From contig RCMX01000007.1 of the NCBI GenBank assembly GCA_004348925.1, forward strand, positions 99,380 through 144,060: 44,681 nt of DNA, read 5' to 3'. Made by a program: the position numbers and the translations under genes. Below the pieces are notes generated by a model, which did no database searches, had not been told where the DNA came from, and worked only from the letters and a program-made list of their open reading frames with translations. The stretch's first letter is position 1; every line of letters begins with the position of its first letter. This document shows positions 7,754 to 17,191 of the stretch, in pieces. This DNA is from Actinomycetota bacterium (GTDB lineage: Bacteria; Actinomycetota; Coriobacteriia; Anaerosomatales; Anaerosomataceae).

Positions 7754-8866
7754 ATGGCCGGCAAGGACTACTACGACACGCTCGGCGTGGCCAAGACCGC
7801 TACCGCCGATGAGATAAAGAAGGCGTTCCGCAAGCAGGCGCGCAAGCATCACCCCGACGCAGGCGGCTCCGAGGAGAAGTTCAAGGAGATCAACGAGGCG
7901 TACGAGGTGCTCTCTGACGCCGAGAAGCGGTCGCAGTACGACCAGTTCGGTCAGTACTTCGGCGGGAACGTGCCCCCGGGGGCCGGGCCGCAGGGCGCAG
8001 GCTGGCCGGGTGGGGGCGGCGCGGGCGGCTACACGTACCAGAACGTCGACCTCGGCGATCTGGGCGGTCTGTTCGGCGACCTCTTCTCGGGCGGCATGGG
8101 TGGCAGTGCTCGCTCAAGCGCGCACCGCGGAGCCGACCTGCAGTACGACGTGACCCTCAGCTTCGAAGAGGCGCTGCACGGCGTCTCCACGAAAGTCGAG
8201 CTCAAGCGAAACGAGACGTGCGCTGTGTGCCACGGTACCGGCGCTAAGCCGGGCACGAGTCCCACGACATGTCCGACCTGCAAAGGTTCGGGGCATGTGA
8301 CGCAGGGCCAGGGTCTCTTCGGGGTTTCTCGGCCATGCCAGCGATGCGGCGGGAGCGGGAAGATCATCGAGAACCCGTGCGCCACCTGCAAGGGCAAAGG
8401 TTCGGTCGTGAAGCTCAAGCCGATCACCGTGAACGTGCCGCCGGGTGCGACCGACGGCGGACGGTTGCGCTTCAAGGGCAAGGGCGAACCGGGCACCGGT
8501 GGAGGACCCGCCGGCGACCTGTACGTCGTGACTCACGTGAAGAAGCACCCGTACTACTCGCGTGACGGCGCAGACGTCCTCATGGATCTCCCGGTGACGA
8601 TCGCCGAGGCGGTCCTTGGCACGGAGATCACCATCCCCACACCCGACGGCCAGAAGGTCAAGCTCAAGATCGCCGAGGGAACCTCTGACGGCAAGGTCTA
8701 CAAGATCCCCGGCAAAGGTGCGCCGAAGCTCAAGGGCAAGGGAGCTGGCGACCTCAGAGTGAGAGTGCATATCGCGATTCCCAAGAAGCTCTCGCGCGAA
8801 CAGAAGGAACTGCTGCAGAAGTTCGACGCAGCTCGCAACGACGATGTCCGAGAGCATATCGGCTAG
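7754..8866 (+). CDS. dnaJ: Co-chaperone DnaJ (Hsp40, type A)
   Basis: DnaJ (370 aa) stimulates DnaK ATPase and delivers substrates. The J domain occupies residues about 4-66 with the HPD triad at 33-35. A Gly-rich linker (70-120) is followed by four CxxCxGxG zinc repeats with Cys pairs 156/159, 173/176, 195/198 and 209/212, binding two zinc ions. Two beta-barrel peptide-binding domains and a C-terminal region complete a full type A protein. Third gene of the operon; hspR follows after 18 bases. Confidence 0.97.
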   Translation: MAGKDYYDTLGVAKTATADEIKKAFRKQARKHHPDAGGSEEKFKEINEAYEVLSDAEKRSQYDQFGQYFGGNVPPGAGPQGAGWPGGGGAGGYTYQNVDLGDLGGLFGDLFSGGMGGSARSSAHRGADLQYDVTLSFEEALHGVSTKVELKRNETCAVCHGTGAKPGTSPTTCPTCKGSGHVTQGQGLFGVSRPCQRCGGSGKIIENPCATCKGKGSVVKLKPITVNVPPGATDGGRLRFKGKGEPGTGGGPAGDLYVVTHVKKHPYYSRDGADVLMDLPVTIAEAVLGTEITIPTPDGQKVKLKIAEGTSDGKVYKIPGKGAPKLKGKGAGDLRVRVHIAIPKKLSREQKELLQKFDAARNDDVREHIG

Positions 8867-8884
8867 CGACACGGGAGGACGACG

Positions 8885-9292
8885 ATGAAGAACCAGCGAT
8901 CCTCGGGAAAAGACCGTCCCGTGTACATGATCAGCGTTGCCGCGGAGCTGGCGGGCATGCACCCGCAGACACTGCGCATCTACGAGCGTAAGCAGCTCGT
9001 GCAGCCGAAGCGCTCGGCAGGCAACACGCGCCTGTACTCGGAGGCCGATGTCGAGCGACTGCAGCTCATCCAGCGCCTGACGCAGGAAGAGGGCGTCAAT
9101 CTCGCCGGCGTGATGCGCATCCTCGAGTTGCAGGTGGAGATCGAGCGGCTTCAGGAGGACCTGGAGTGCGCACAGCGGGAAGCGAGCACCACGGAGCGTC
9201 GGATCGCCGATGAGATCCAGGCGGTCCGCCAGAGCCTGCGGGCCGACATCGTGCACATCCCGCGTGGTGGCATCGTCCGTCGTGGGCTGTGA
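8885..9292 (+). CDS. hspR: MerR-family heat-shock repressor HspR
   Basis: A 135-aa MerR-type DNA-binding protein. The helix-turn-helix and wing span about residues 14-75, with the family core [19 protein letters not shown] and the recognition wing [11 protein letters not shown]. The rest is an amphipathic coiled coil for dimerisation. In actinobacteria HspR represses the dnaK operon and clpB by binding HAIR operators, using DnaK as co-repressor. Its position directly after dnaJ and the HAIR-like site upstream of dnaK agree with this. GGGAGGACG precedes the ATG. The 188-base spacer to clpB shows no convincing HAIR element, only two CTTGAAG copies. Confidence 0.95.
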   Translation: MKNQRSSGKDRPVYMISVAAELAGMHPQTLRIYERKQLVQPKRSAGNTRLYSEADVERLQLIQRLTQEEGVNLAGVMRILELQVEIERLQEDLECAQREASTTERRIADEIQAVRQSLRADIVHIPRGGIVRRGL

Positions 9293-9480
9293 GTGCATGA
9301 GCGGTGACGGCGATACCCGCTCGGCGCTGGTGCGCTGGGTGGAAGGCGTACATGCCGGGGCGATACCCGGCGGACCGATATGACATCTCGTTGCGTGGGT
9401 GTACTCACGCATCTTGAAGAACAGAACAGCGCCGGCTTGAAGCGTGAACCGCTGAGGCCGGTGGCCACAGGAGGTACGCT

Positions 9481-12075
9481 ATGAGACTCGACAAGCTCAC
9501 CGTGAAGGCGCAGGAAGCGCTGCAGGCGGCGCAGGGCATCGCCGATGACGCGTCATCGCAGGTCATCGAACCCGAGCACCTGCTCAAGGCGCTGCTCGAT
9601 GCCGCCGAAGGCGTCGTGCGCCCCATCGTCCAGAAGGTCGGCGCGGACCCCGACCTGCTCGAGGCCGAGGCGACCACCGCGATCCAGGCGATGCCGAAGG
9701 TCTCGGGCAGCGGCGCGACGGCGCCTGCGGGCATCGGTCCGCGACTCAACACCGTGCTCGGCTCGGCGTTCAAGCATGCCGAGAAGCTCAAGGACGCCTA
9801 CGTCTCCACCGAGCACCTGCTGCTCGGCGTTGCGGGCGATGGCGGCGAGGCCGGGCGCGTCCTCGGTAAGCAGGGTGTGACCGAGACACGGCTGCTGGAA
9901 GCGCTTGACGAGCTGCGTGCAGGCGCCAGGGTGACCGACCAGAATCCCGAGGCGCAGTTCCAGGCGCTTGAGCGCTTCAGCCGCAACCTCACGCAGGCGG
10001 CGCGCGACGGCAAGCTCGACCCCGTCATCGGCCGCGATGCCGAGATACGCCGTGTCATCCAGGTCCTGTCGCGCCGCACCAAGAACAACCCCGTGCTCAT
10101 CGGCGAGCCGGGCACCGGCAAGACCGCCATCGTCGAAGGGCTCGCCCAGCGCATCGTCGCGGGCGATGTGCCCACGAGTCTGCGTGACAAGGACGTCGTG
10201 TCGCTCGACCTCGGGTCGATGGTCGCCGGTGCGAAGTACCGCGGCGAGTTCGAGGACCGCCTCAAGGCAGTGCTCCGCGAGATCGAGCAGGCCGAGGGGC
10301 GTCTCATCCTCTTCATCGACGAGCTGCATACCCTCGTGGGCGCAGGAGCCGCCGAGGGTGCGATGGACGCGAGCAACATGCTCAAGCCCGCGCTCGCGCG
10401 TGGGGAGCTGCACGCGATCGGCGCGACCACGCTTGATGAGTACCGCGAGCACATCGAGAAGGACGCGGCACTTGAGCGGCGGTTCCAGCCGGTGTTCGTC
10501 GGCGAGCCGACGGCAGAGGACACGATCGCGATCCTTCGCGGCCTCAAGGAGAAGTACGAGGTCCACCACGGCGTGCGCATCACCGACGGCGCGATTGTGG
10601 CGGCCGCGACCCTCTCGGACAGGTACATCGCGGACCGCTTCCTGCCGGACAAGGCGATCGACCTCGTGGACGAGGCGGCGAGTCGGCTGCGCATTGAGAT
10701 CGACTCGATGCCGACCGAGATCGACGTCATCGACCGCCAGGTGCGCCAGCTTCAGATCGAGGAACAGGCGCTGCAGAAGGAGAAGGACGACGCCAGCAAG
10801 GAGCGGCTCGAAGCGCTCCGTGCCGAGATGGCCGGCCTCTCCGAGAACCTCGCGGGACTCAAGGCGCGCTGGCAGTCCGAGAAGGACGTGATCGTGAACG
10901 TGCAGCGCTTCAAAGCCGCCCTCGACGAGGCGAAGGTGGACGAGGAGCGCGCCGAGCGCGACGGCGACCTGCAGCGCGCCGCCGAGATCCGCTACGGCCG
11001 GGTGCCGCAGTTGGAGCAGCAGTTGGCCGAGGCGGACGCACGCCTGAGGGAGCTGCAGTCCGGCTCGCCGATGCTGAAGGAAGAAGTGACCGAGGAGGAG
11101 ATCGCCGAGGTGGTGGGCGCGTGGACCGGCGTGCCGGTCTCGCGGCTGCTCGAGGGCGAGATGACGAAGCTCGCGCGTCTTGAGGAGCTTCTGCACGAGC
11201 GAGTCGTCGGGCAAGACGAGGCCGTCTCGGCAGTAGCGGGAGCGATTCGCCGCTCACGTGCGGGCCTCTCGGATCCGGACCGGCCGATCGGGTCCTTCAT
11301 CTTCCTGGGGCCGACTGGCGTGGGAAAGACCGAACTCGCGCGGGCGCTTGCGGCGTACCTGTTCGACGACGAGCGCAATATGGTGCGCATCGACATGTCC
11401 GAGTACATGGAGAAGTTCAGCGTGCAGCGCCTCATCGGCGCGCCTCCCGGCTACGTGGGCTACGAAGAGGGTGGTCAGCTGACCGAGGCGGTGCGCCGTC
11501 GCCCCTACAGCGTCGTGCTGCTGGACGAAATCGAGAAGGCACATCCCGACGTGTTCGGCGTGTTGCTGCAGGTGCTCGACGACGGTCGGCTCACGGACGG
11601 CCAGGGTCGTACGGTGAGCTTCCGCAACACCATCATCGTGATGACCAGCAATGTGGGCTCCCAGTTCATCAGCGAATTCGCTCGCGCCGGTGGCGAGGAG
11701 CAGCAGATGCGTACGATGGTCGAGGAGGCCATGCGCGCGACGTTCAGGCCGGAGTTCCTGAACCGCGTCGACGACATCGTGATCTTCCACGCACTCTCGA
11801 TGGACGATATCGCCGAGATCGTCGAGCTGCAGCTTGCGATCGTGCGCGCCCGGCTTGCGGCTCGCAAGATCACACTCGAGGTCACAGCCGCGGCGATGGA
11901 GCGCATCGCACTCGACGGCTTCGACCCGGTGTACGGCGCGCGGCCGCTCAAGCGCGCCATCCAGCGCGAGGTCGTCGATCGCGTCGCCAAGGCGCTCATC
12001 GAGGGTGAGGTCGCCGACGGTGATACCGTCACGATCGACCTCATCGGCGACGAGCTCGATCTGATCGGCTCGTAA
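9481..12075 (+). CDS. clpB: ATP-dependent disaggregase ClpB
   Basis: Hexameric AAA+ machine (864 aa, normal length) that extracts polypeptides from aggregates with DnaK/DnaJ. The Clp N-terminal repeat domain covers about residues 1-145. NBD1 has Walker A GEPGTGKT at 208-215 and Walker [10 protein letters not shown]; the coiled-coil middle domain (about 400-530) is present, which distinguishes ClpB from ClpA/ClpC. NBD2 has Walker A GPTGVGKT at 610-617 and pore loop GYVGYEEGG. There is no LGF/IGF loop for ClpP binding visible. It follows hspR on the same strand and may share its transcript or use a promoter in the 188-base gap; ACAGGAGG is its ribosome site. Confidence 0.97.
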   Translation: MRLDKLTVKAQEALQAAQGIADDASSQVIEPEHLLKALLDAAEGVVRPIVQKVGADPDLLEAEATTAIQAMPKVSGSGATAPAGIGPRLNTVLGSAFKHAEKLKDAYVSTEHLLLGVAGDGGEAGRVLGKQGVTETRLLEALDELRAGARVTDQNPEAQFQALERFSRNLTQAARDGKLDPVIGRDAEIRRVIQVLSRRTKNNPVLIGEPGTGKTAIVEGLAQRIVAGDVPTSLRDKDVVSLDLGSMVAGAKYRGEFEDRLKAVLREIEQAEGRLILFIDELHTLVGAGAAEGAMDASNMLKPALARGELHAIGATTLDEYREHIEKDAALERRFQPVFVGEPTAEDTIAILRGLKEKYEVHHGVRITDGAIVAAATLSDRYIADRFLPDKAIDLVDEAASRLRIEIDSMPTEIDVIDRQVRQLQIEEQALQKEKDDASKERLEALRAEMAGLSENLAGLKARWQSEKDVIVNVQRFKAALDEAKVDEERAERDGDLQRAAEIRYGRVPQLEQQLAEADARLRELQSGSPMLKEEVTEEEIAEVVGAWTGVPVSRLLEGEMTKLARLEELLHERVVGQDEAVSAVAGAIRRSRAGLSDPDRPIGSFIFLGPTGVGKTELARALAAYLFDDERNMVRIDMSEYMEKFSVQRLIGAPPGYVGYEEGGQLTEAVRRRPYSVVLLDEIEKAHPDVFGVLLQVLDDGRLTDGQGRTVSFRNTIIVMTSNVGSQFISEFARAGGEEQQMRTMVEEAMRATFRPEFLNRVDDIVIFHALSMDDIAEIVELQLAIVRARLAARKITLEVTAAAMERIALDGFDPVYGARPLKRAIQREVVDRVAKALIEGEVADGDTVTIDLIGDELDLIGS

Positions 12076-12099
12076 CCGTACCGCACGCCCCCTCTCTGC

Positions 12100-12125
12100 G
12101 AGGACCCCGGGCAACCGGGGTCCTC
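12100..12125 (+). terminator. Terminator hairpin after clpB
   Basis: A perfect 11-bp stem (GAGGACCCCGG, 12100-12110, with its complement at 12115-12125) closes a GCAA loop 25 bases after the clpB stop. Only a weak T content follows (GGTCATGTT), so it is a strong hairpin with a poor tail. Confidence 0.75.
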
Positions 12126-12211
12126 GGTCATGTTCCGGCGACTCGGGTCAACCGTGCACTCACGACGTCGACGTGCCCGTGCTGCCCCGGGCGCACGTTT
12201 AGATCGCAGAC

Positions 12212-12258
12212 TTGACATCCTTGGAGTAAAAACATACTACTGTGATAGGAATTGTATG
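12212..12258 (+). promoter_or_regulatory. iscR promoter with overlapping dyad, probable IscR operator
   Basis: TTGACA (12212-12217), a 17-base spacer and TACTAC (12235-12240) form a promoter. A 26-base imperfect dyad with arms CATAC and GTATG (12233-12258), in an otherwise AT-rich patch, covers the -10 region and the likely transcription start. Rrf2-family repressors bind such dyads, so autoregulation by the iscR product is inferred. Confidence 0.6.
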
Positions 12259-12278
12259 GATTGCCCGAGGAGCGACCG

Positions 12279-12719
12279 ATGCGTCTCACTGCACGAAGCG
12301 AATACGGCCTTCTGGCGCTCGTGGAGATCGCCGCCGGCGGAGAGTCGCCGAGAAGCGCCCGCGAGCTGTCCGAGCGCTGGAAGATTCCCGCGAAGTTCCT
12401 TGAGCAGCTGCTGGCGGCCCTCAAGCGGGCAGGCGTGGTGCGAGCGGTCCGCGGGGCTCGCGGTGGCTACGTGCTCGCCAGTCCTGCGGCCGAGATCTCG
12501 GTGCTTGCCGTGGTCGAAGCGCTCGAGGGGCCGATCGCGCCGAGCATGTGCGCTCGCGAATCGGGCGGATGCGTGCAAAGCACCCACTGCGCGGCGGGTG
12601 CTGTGTGGGGACGCGTGAGCGACGCCGTTCGCGACGTCCTCTCCTCGGCAACGCTTGCGGACCTGGCAGGCGACCAGCTGCGTCTCGACGCGGTTTCACC
12701 CACCGATGAGGAGCGATGA
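12279..12719 (+). CDS. iscR: Rrf2-family Fe-S-responsive regulator, IscR-like
   Basis: A 146-aa winged-helix regulator. It opens with MRLTARSEYGLLAL, the Rrf2 signature, and has the RGARGGYVLA wing near residues 58-67. Three cysteines at 91, 98 and 104 (C-x6-C-x5-C) fit the Fe-S ligand cluster of IscR, with one extra residue in the first spacing compared with the E. coli C-x5-C-x5-C. The ATG at 12279 is chosen because GAGGAG precedes it and because the family N-terminus begins here. Its stop overlaps the iscS start (ATGA). The gene order iscR-iscS-iscU implies feedback control of cluster synthesis. Confidence 0.92.
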   Translation: MRLTARSEYGLLALVEIAAGGESPRSARELSERWKIPAKFLEQLLAALKRAGVVRAVRGARGGYVLASPAAEISVLAVVEALEGPIAPSMCARESGGCVQSTHCAAGAVWGRVSDAVRDVLSSATLADLAGDQLRLDAVSPTDEER

Positions 12720-13909
12720 TGACCGAGAAGCGGGTGTACCTCGATAATGCGGCAACCACGCGCACCGACCCGCGGGTCGTGGCGGCGATGGAGGAGTTCT
12801 TCACCGATACGTACGGCAACGCGAACAGCCTCCATGCGGAGGGCCGAGCAGCCCACAAGGCACTCGAGGATGCGCGGGCGCGGGTTGCCGGGGCGATCAA
12901 TGCGAGCCGTCCCGATGAGGTGCTGTTCACCTCCGGGGGCACCGAGTCAGACAACAGCGCGCTTATCGGGCTGGCCACGGCCGGAGGTCGAACGAGCGGG
13001 CACATCGTGGTCTCGGCGTTCGAGCACCATGCCGTGCTCGAGCCAGCCGAGTGGCTCGGGAAGCGCGGTTTCGATGTGACGTTGCTCAAGCCACGCGCTG
13101 ACGGCGTCGTGCATGCCGAGGACCTGAGGGATGTGCTTCGGGACGACACGATCCTTGTCTCGGTCATGCATGGGAACAACGAGCTCGGGACGATACAACC
13201 CATCAGGGAGCTCGCGGCCGTCACACACGAGCGCGACGCGCTCTTCCATACCGATGCGGCGCAGACGCTCGGCAAGATCGAATTCGATGCCGCCGAACTC
13301 GGAGTGGACGCCGCGTCCTTCTCGGGGCACAAGATCTACGGTCCGAAGGGTACCGGCGTTCTCTACCTGAAGAAGGGGCTACGGTTCGCGCCCTACCTGA
13401 TGGGTGGGGGCCAGGAGTTTCGTAGGCGCAGCGGTACGCAGAACGTAGCCGGTGCGCAGGGGTTTGCCGCCGCGCTCGAGATCATCGTTGCCGAACGCGA
13501 GACCGAGGCCGTTCGTCTCACGAAGCTGCGGGATCGTTTCGAGGAGGCAGTGGTCGGCAAGCTGGACAACACGTATGTCAACAGCATCGACTCGCCGCGG
13601 ATGCCCCACATCACGAGCCTCATCGTGAAGGGTGTGGAGGGCGAAGCCATGCTGCTGCACCTGGACGCACAGGGAATCGCCGTCTCCACCGGTTCAGCGT
13701 GCTCATCCGGGTCCCTGCAGGCCAGCCACGTGCTCATGGCCATCGACTGCCCGCAGGAAATCGCGCACGGATCGCTGCGCGTGAGTCTTGGAAGATGGAC
13801 GACTGACGCCGACATCGATCGCCTCGTGGACGCGCTTGTCCCGATCGTCGAGCGTCTTCGTGCGATGTCACCCGTGTACGAGAAGATGTTCGGTACTCAC
13901 AAAGCCTGA
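12716..13909 (+). CDS. iscS: Cysteine desulfurase IscS/NifS
   Basis: PLP enzyme (397 aa) that takes sulfur from cysteine as a persulfide for Fe-S clusters. N-terminal YLDNAATTRTDP, the PLP lysine Lys206 in SGHKIYGPKG, and the persulfide-carrying Cys329 in STGSACSSGS are all present. The long Cys loop identifies the group I (IscS/NifS) type that works with a U-type scaffold, which is the next gene (15 bases on). Translation starts at ATGATG overlapping the iscR stop; either ATG is possible. The NifS/NifU names are equally usable because no nitrogenase genes are visible. Confidence 0.96.
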   Translation: MMTEKRVYLDNAATTRTDPRVVAAMEEFFTDTYGNANSLHAEGRAAHKALEDARARVAGAINASRPDEVLFTSGGTESDNSALIGLATAGGRTSGHIVVSAFEHHAVLEPAEWLGKRGFDVTLLKPRADGVVHAEDLRDVLRDDTILVSVMHGNNELGTIQPIRELAAVTHERDALFHTDAAQTLGKIEFDAAELGVDAASFSGHKIYGPKGTGVLYLKKGLRFAPYLMGGGQEFRRRSGTQNVAGAQGFAAALEIIVAERETEAVRLTKLRDRFEEAVVGKLDNTYVNSIDSPRMPHITSLIVKGVEGEAMLLHLDAQGIAVSTGSACSSGSLQASHVLMAIDCPQEIAHGSLRVSLGRWTTDADIDRLVDALVPIVERLRAMSPVYEKMFGTHKA

Positions 13910-13924
13910 GAGCGAGGATTCACG

Positions 13925-14359
13925 ATGCTATACAGCGACAAGGTGATGGATCATTTCGGCAGCCCCCACAACATGGGCGTGATCGAGGACGCCGACGGCG
14001 TTGGCGAGGTTGGGAACCCCGTGTGCGGCGACATGATGAAGATCACCATCAAAGTCACCGATGACCGTCTCGACGACGTGAAGTTCCAGACGCTGGGCTG
14101 CGGTGCCGCGATCGCGACATCCTCGGTCATCACGGACATGGCACGCGGCCTCAGCATCGAGGACGCGGTCAAGATCACGAAAGCCGAAATCGCGCGGGAG
14201 CTTGACGGGCTTCCGCCGGCGAAGATGCACTGCTCGGTGCTTGCTGCCGACGGGCTCCGTGCGGCCGTTGATGACTATCTGGTGAAGAATGGCCGAGAGC
14301 CGATCTCCGGCGGGCCCGAGCACGTCGAGCACGATGAGCATGGACACGCCGCAGAGTAG
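13925..14359 (+). CDS. iscU: Fe-S cluster scaffold IscU/NifU-like
   Basis: A 144-aa U-type scaffold on which new clusters are built. The three conserved ligand cysteines are Cys34 (GNPVCGD, with Asp36), Cys59 (LGCGAAIATSS) and Cys103 (KMHCSVLAADGL). It lacks the extra [2Fe-2S] and C-terminal Nfu domains of full NifU, so it is of the simple IscU/NifU-N kind. The C-terminal about 20 residues are His/Glu-rich (EHVEHDEHGH), an unusual tail that could bind metal. Third and last gene of the iscR operon; the convergent lipoprotein gene ends 2 bases beyond its stop. Confidence 0.95.
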   Translation: MLYSDKVMDHFGSPHNMGVIEDADGVGEVGNPVCGDMMKITIKVTDDRLDDVKFQTLGCGAAIATSSVITDMARGLSIEDAVKITKAEIARELDGLPPAKMHCSVLAADGLRAAVDDYLVKNGREPISGGPEHVEHDEHGHAAE

Positions 14360-14361
14360 CG

Positions 14362-15288
14362 TTACTTGCCCAGCTTGAGCGGCACGGTCACCACGTTGAT
14401 CGGCGATCCATCCTTGGCGGAGGACTCGTAGACCACGAGAGAGCCCATCTGCGTCTTCGGCGTCGTGAATGAGAACGTCACATCGAATGTGCCGCGCGTC
14501 CCGGTCCCTGAAGTCGCGGTGACGACCTTCTTGGCAAGCACCGCGCCTGCGGCATCACGGATCTCGGCGATGAAGGTCGCCTCGAAGACGTTTGCGTTGC
14601 CCATCACGCGAACGGCGCCGGTCGCGGTCTGGCCGGGTGTGGGTGACTCGACGAGAATCGCCGGGAGCACATCTTCAAAGCTGAGGCGAGTGAGCGGCTT
14701 GTCGAGCATGACGCCCTCTCCGCCGAACACGGTCACCGGCTTGCCGTCGAGCGCGAAGCGGACGCTGTCTATGGTCTTGAACTGCGTCAGCGTGTAGACG
14801 ACCTGCGTGAGGCGCATCGTCATCGAGAGCGAGCCGCCGCCGGACTCGAACGTTCCCGTGAGATCGACGGTCGCGACCTTGTTGGCGACCGATACGCCGA
14901 GGAGCTTCGTGCCTTCAGGGACGGTCGTGCCGAGGCCATATGACTTCTCATCGGCATTCGGGCCCTTCAGCAGTTCGCGGACGGCAGCAGTCGCGATCGC
15001 CTTCGTCGCCGGAATCTGGCGGGTCGAGACTCCGAGCTTGTCGCCGCGCGTGAAGTACACCTTCACGAACATCGGTTTGGGCGGCGTGCCGTCTTCGGCA
15101 GAACTGCCGTCCTCGGCGGGGAGCGTGCTGGCTTCGGTCGATGGTGTCGCGGTGGGTGTGCCTGATTCGTTGCCGGCATCCGAGGTGCTCGTCGTGGGCT
15201 TCGTCTTACAGCCCGTGACCCCTGTGCCCACCAGCGCGACGGCGAGAAGAACAAGGAGCACTCGCAGCAGGACGGAACGACCGTTCAT
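14362..15288 (-). CDS. GerMN/Gmad2-domain lipoprotein
   Basis: A 308-aa exported lipoprotein. The signal peptide (MNGRSVLLRVLLVLLAVAL) ends in a lipobox VTGC with Cys27. A Thr/Ser/Asp-rich linker (28-70) leads to a GerMN domain (about 70-180: VKVYFTRGDKLG, AVRELLKGPNADE, NKVATVDLT, VVYTLTQFKTIDSVRFALDG). An immunoglobulin-like Gmad2 domain (about 205-305: ILVESPTPGQTATGAVRVMGNANVFE in pieces, TSGTGTRGTFDVTFSF) follows. These domains were first named from spore germination proteins, but occur in many non-sporulating bacteria on cell-surface lipoproteins. Convergent with iscU, divergent from the phosphatase gene. No sporulation genes are in the window. Confidence 0.88.
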   Translation of the reverse strand: MNGRSVLLRVLLVLLAVALVGTGVTGCKTKPTTSTSDAGNESGTPTATPSTEASTLPAEDGSSAEDGTPPKPMFVKVYFTRGDKLGVSTRQIPATKAIATAAVRELLKGPNADEKSYGLGTTVPEGTKLLGVSVANKVATVDLTGTFESGGGSLSMTMRLTQVVYTLTQFKTIDSVRFALDGKPVTVFGGEGVMLDKPLTRLSFEDVLPAILVESPTPGQTATGAVRVMGNANVFEATFIAEIRDAAGAVLAKKVVTATSGTGTRGTFDVTFSFTTPKTQMGSLVVYESSAKDGSPINVVTVPLKLGK

Positions 15289-15405
15289 GACGCACCCCCT
15301 CGGGAAGGAAACAACGCCAGTGTATCCCCCTCATGCCGACCACCGGTAACCCATTCAGATTCTCTGTAATCGAGCCGATACACCAATGACAGGGAACGTA
15401 TACCT

Positions 15406-17127
15406 TTGTACTCGTGCGCGGAGGTGGCGGCGACGGGAGATATCAGGGACAGGATCGAGAGCGCTGGCTCCGGCCTGCCGCCGCTGAGCGACTGGGCCCG
15501 TCTCGCGTTGCTGCTTGAGGGATCCTCGTTCCCTGCCGCGCTGTGGTCGGGTGCAGAACTTCGCTTCCGCTGGACCAACCGGGCCTTTCTCGACCTGATG
15601 GAGGATGCACGACCCCAGTGGGATCTTCTCGGCATGCCGGTGAAGGGGTTCCTCTCGGACACGCGTTCTGCGGTGCGCTTCATCGATGCCGCGTATACCG
15701 GCCAGGCGTTCACCGATCCCGAGTACGAGTATCGTGCCTCATGGGGCGAGACCTCCTTCTGGCAGCTCAGCTACCTTCCCATGCCCGCCCGCATCGGCGA
15801 TCCGTTCGACGTGTTGCTGCTTGGCATCGACGTCACGCCGCAAGTCAGCGGCCGCCGCGCCATAGAGCGCGAGCACGCCGATCTTCGCTCGGCAATGGGG
15901 CTCATCAACACGACGATCCTCTCCTCGCTTGACGCCGGGGAGATCCTGCAGCGTGTGCTCGTCGAGGCCACCGAGGCGTTCAAGGCCGATTGGGGCTGGC
16001 TCGCGGAGCGCGAGAACGGCGCATGGGTCTTCCGCAACGTGCACGGGTGGCCGACGGAGATGGTCGGTCTCTCGTTCAGGGAGGATGAGCTGTCGCTGCC
16101 ATCGCTTGCGGCGAAGAGCTGCTCGGTGGAGTACGCCACGGGCACGAAGAGCGTCCCGAGCGAACATCTTGAGCTGATGCGACGCCACGACATCGGTGCG
16201 TTCATGATGGTCCCCGTGCTCCATCGCGGCCAGGCTACCGGTGTGATGGGGTTCTGCTGGGACGTCGAGACGCCGTTCACGCCGGCGATGATCGAGCTTG
16301 CCGAGAAGCTTGCAGTCTCGTTGTCGCTTGCGCTGGAGAACGCGCGTCTGTACGACTCCGAGCGCCGGATCACGCGAACGCTGCAATCCGCGCTTTTCAG
16401 CGTCCCGGCCACCGTGCCCGGCCTGCAACTGGGTCACCTCTACCACTCGGCGTCTGCGGGCGCGCACGTCGGCGGTGACTTCTACGACATCATCCAGCTT
16501 GAGAACGAACGTCTCGGGCTGATGGTCGGCGATGTCGCCGGCCGTGGCGTGGAGGTAGCGGCGCTCACGACGCTCATCAAGAGCGCCATGCGCGCCGAGG
16601 CGATGCGTCTGCCGTCGCCCGGCGGGGTTCTGGGGCATGCGAACGACATCATGCTTCGCGGCGGCGCTCCGGAAGAGTTCGCGACCGCGTTCTTCGGTCT
16701 GCTCGATAACGTTTCGGGACACTTCTCGTACTGCCTCGCGGGTCATCCATCGCCCGTCCTGCTCCGCGACGGTGCCGATCCCGTGTTCCTTGCCGAGCCG
16801 CACCTGGTGCTTGGCGTGCGTCAGGACACTCGGTACAACGCGAGCGAGACCGTGCTCGACCCGGGTGATCTGCTCGTGATGTACACGGACGGCCTCACCG
16901 AGGCCAAGAACCGGCATGGCGAGCGCTACGGGAGCGACCGGCTCCTCGAGAACGTCGCCATGTGCGCGGCCGAGCCCGCCGAGGAGGTACCCGAGTCGCT
17001 CTTCCTCTCGGCGTTCTCATTCGCCGACGGGCACCTCGACGACGATGTCGCCATCATGGCGCTGCGTCGTACAGGGTCGGGACCTGAGGGGATCGTGCAG
17101 GGTCGGCTCGAACTCGCTTGCGCCTGA
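15406..17127 (+). CDS. PAS-GAF-PP2C (SpoIIE/RsbU-type) serine phosphatase
   Basis: A 573-aa sensor phosphatase. Residues about 20-145 form a PAS-like domain, 160-315 a GAF domain (VLVEATEAFKADWGWLAE to SLALENARLYDSERR), and 345-565 a PP2C-type SpoIIE domain. The metal-binding motifs GGDFYDI, VGDVAGRGVEVA, MYTDGLTEA and DDDVAIMAL are intact, so catalysis is expected. Such proteins dephosphorylate anti-anti-sigma factors to release an alternative sigma factor. No partner STAS or RsbW-like gene is adjacent. The start is uncertain: TTG at 15406 is the first start codon after an in-frame stop and has AGGGAA about 10 bases upstream; GTG at 15424 is possible. No membrane segment is seen, so it is cytosolic. 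Confidence 0.9.
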   Translation: MYSCAEVAATGDIRDRIESAGSGLPPLSDWARLALLLEGSSFPAALWSGAELRFRWTNRAFLDLMEDARPQWDLLGMPVKGFLSDTRSAVRFIDAAYTGQAFTDPEYEYRASWGETSFWQLSYLPMPARIGDPFDVLLLGIDVTPQVSGRRAIEREHADLRSAMGLINTTILSSLDAGEILQRVLVEATEAFKADWGWLAERENGAWVFRNVHGWPTEMVGLSFREDELSLPSLAAKSCSVEYATGTKSVPSEHLELMRRHDIGAFMMVPVLHRGQATGVMGFCWDVETPFTPAMIELAEKLAVSLSLALENARLYDSERRITRTLQSALFSVPATVPGLQLGHLYHSASAGAHVGGDFYDIIQLENERLGLMVGDVAGRGVEVAALTTLIKSAMRAEAMRLPSPGGVLGHANDIMLRGGAPEEFATAFFGLLDNVSGHFSYCLAGHPSPVLLRDGADPVFLAEPHLVLGVRQDTRYNASETVLDPGDLLVMYTDGLTEAKNRHGERYGSDRLLENVAMCAAEPAEEVPESLFLSAFSFADGHLDDDVAIMALRRTGSGPEGIVQGRLELACA

Positions 17128-17191
17128 GGCTTTACGCCTTGCGCCGAAGGCTCTAGGCTCGGAATGTAGGGCGTTCCGGGAGGAGTCTCAA

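Noticed and set aside
9293-9480. HAIR operator upstream of clpB
   Set aside because: CTTGAAG occurs twice but in direct, not inverted, orientation and without the ACTCAAG half; no case for an operator.
14362-15288. GerMN lipoprotein as evidence for sporulation
   Set aside because: GerMN and Gmad2 domains occur widely in non-sporulating actinobacteria, and no other spore gene is present.
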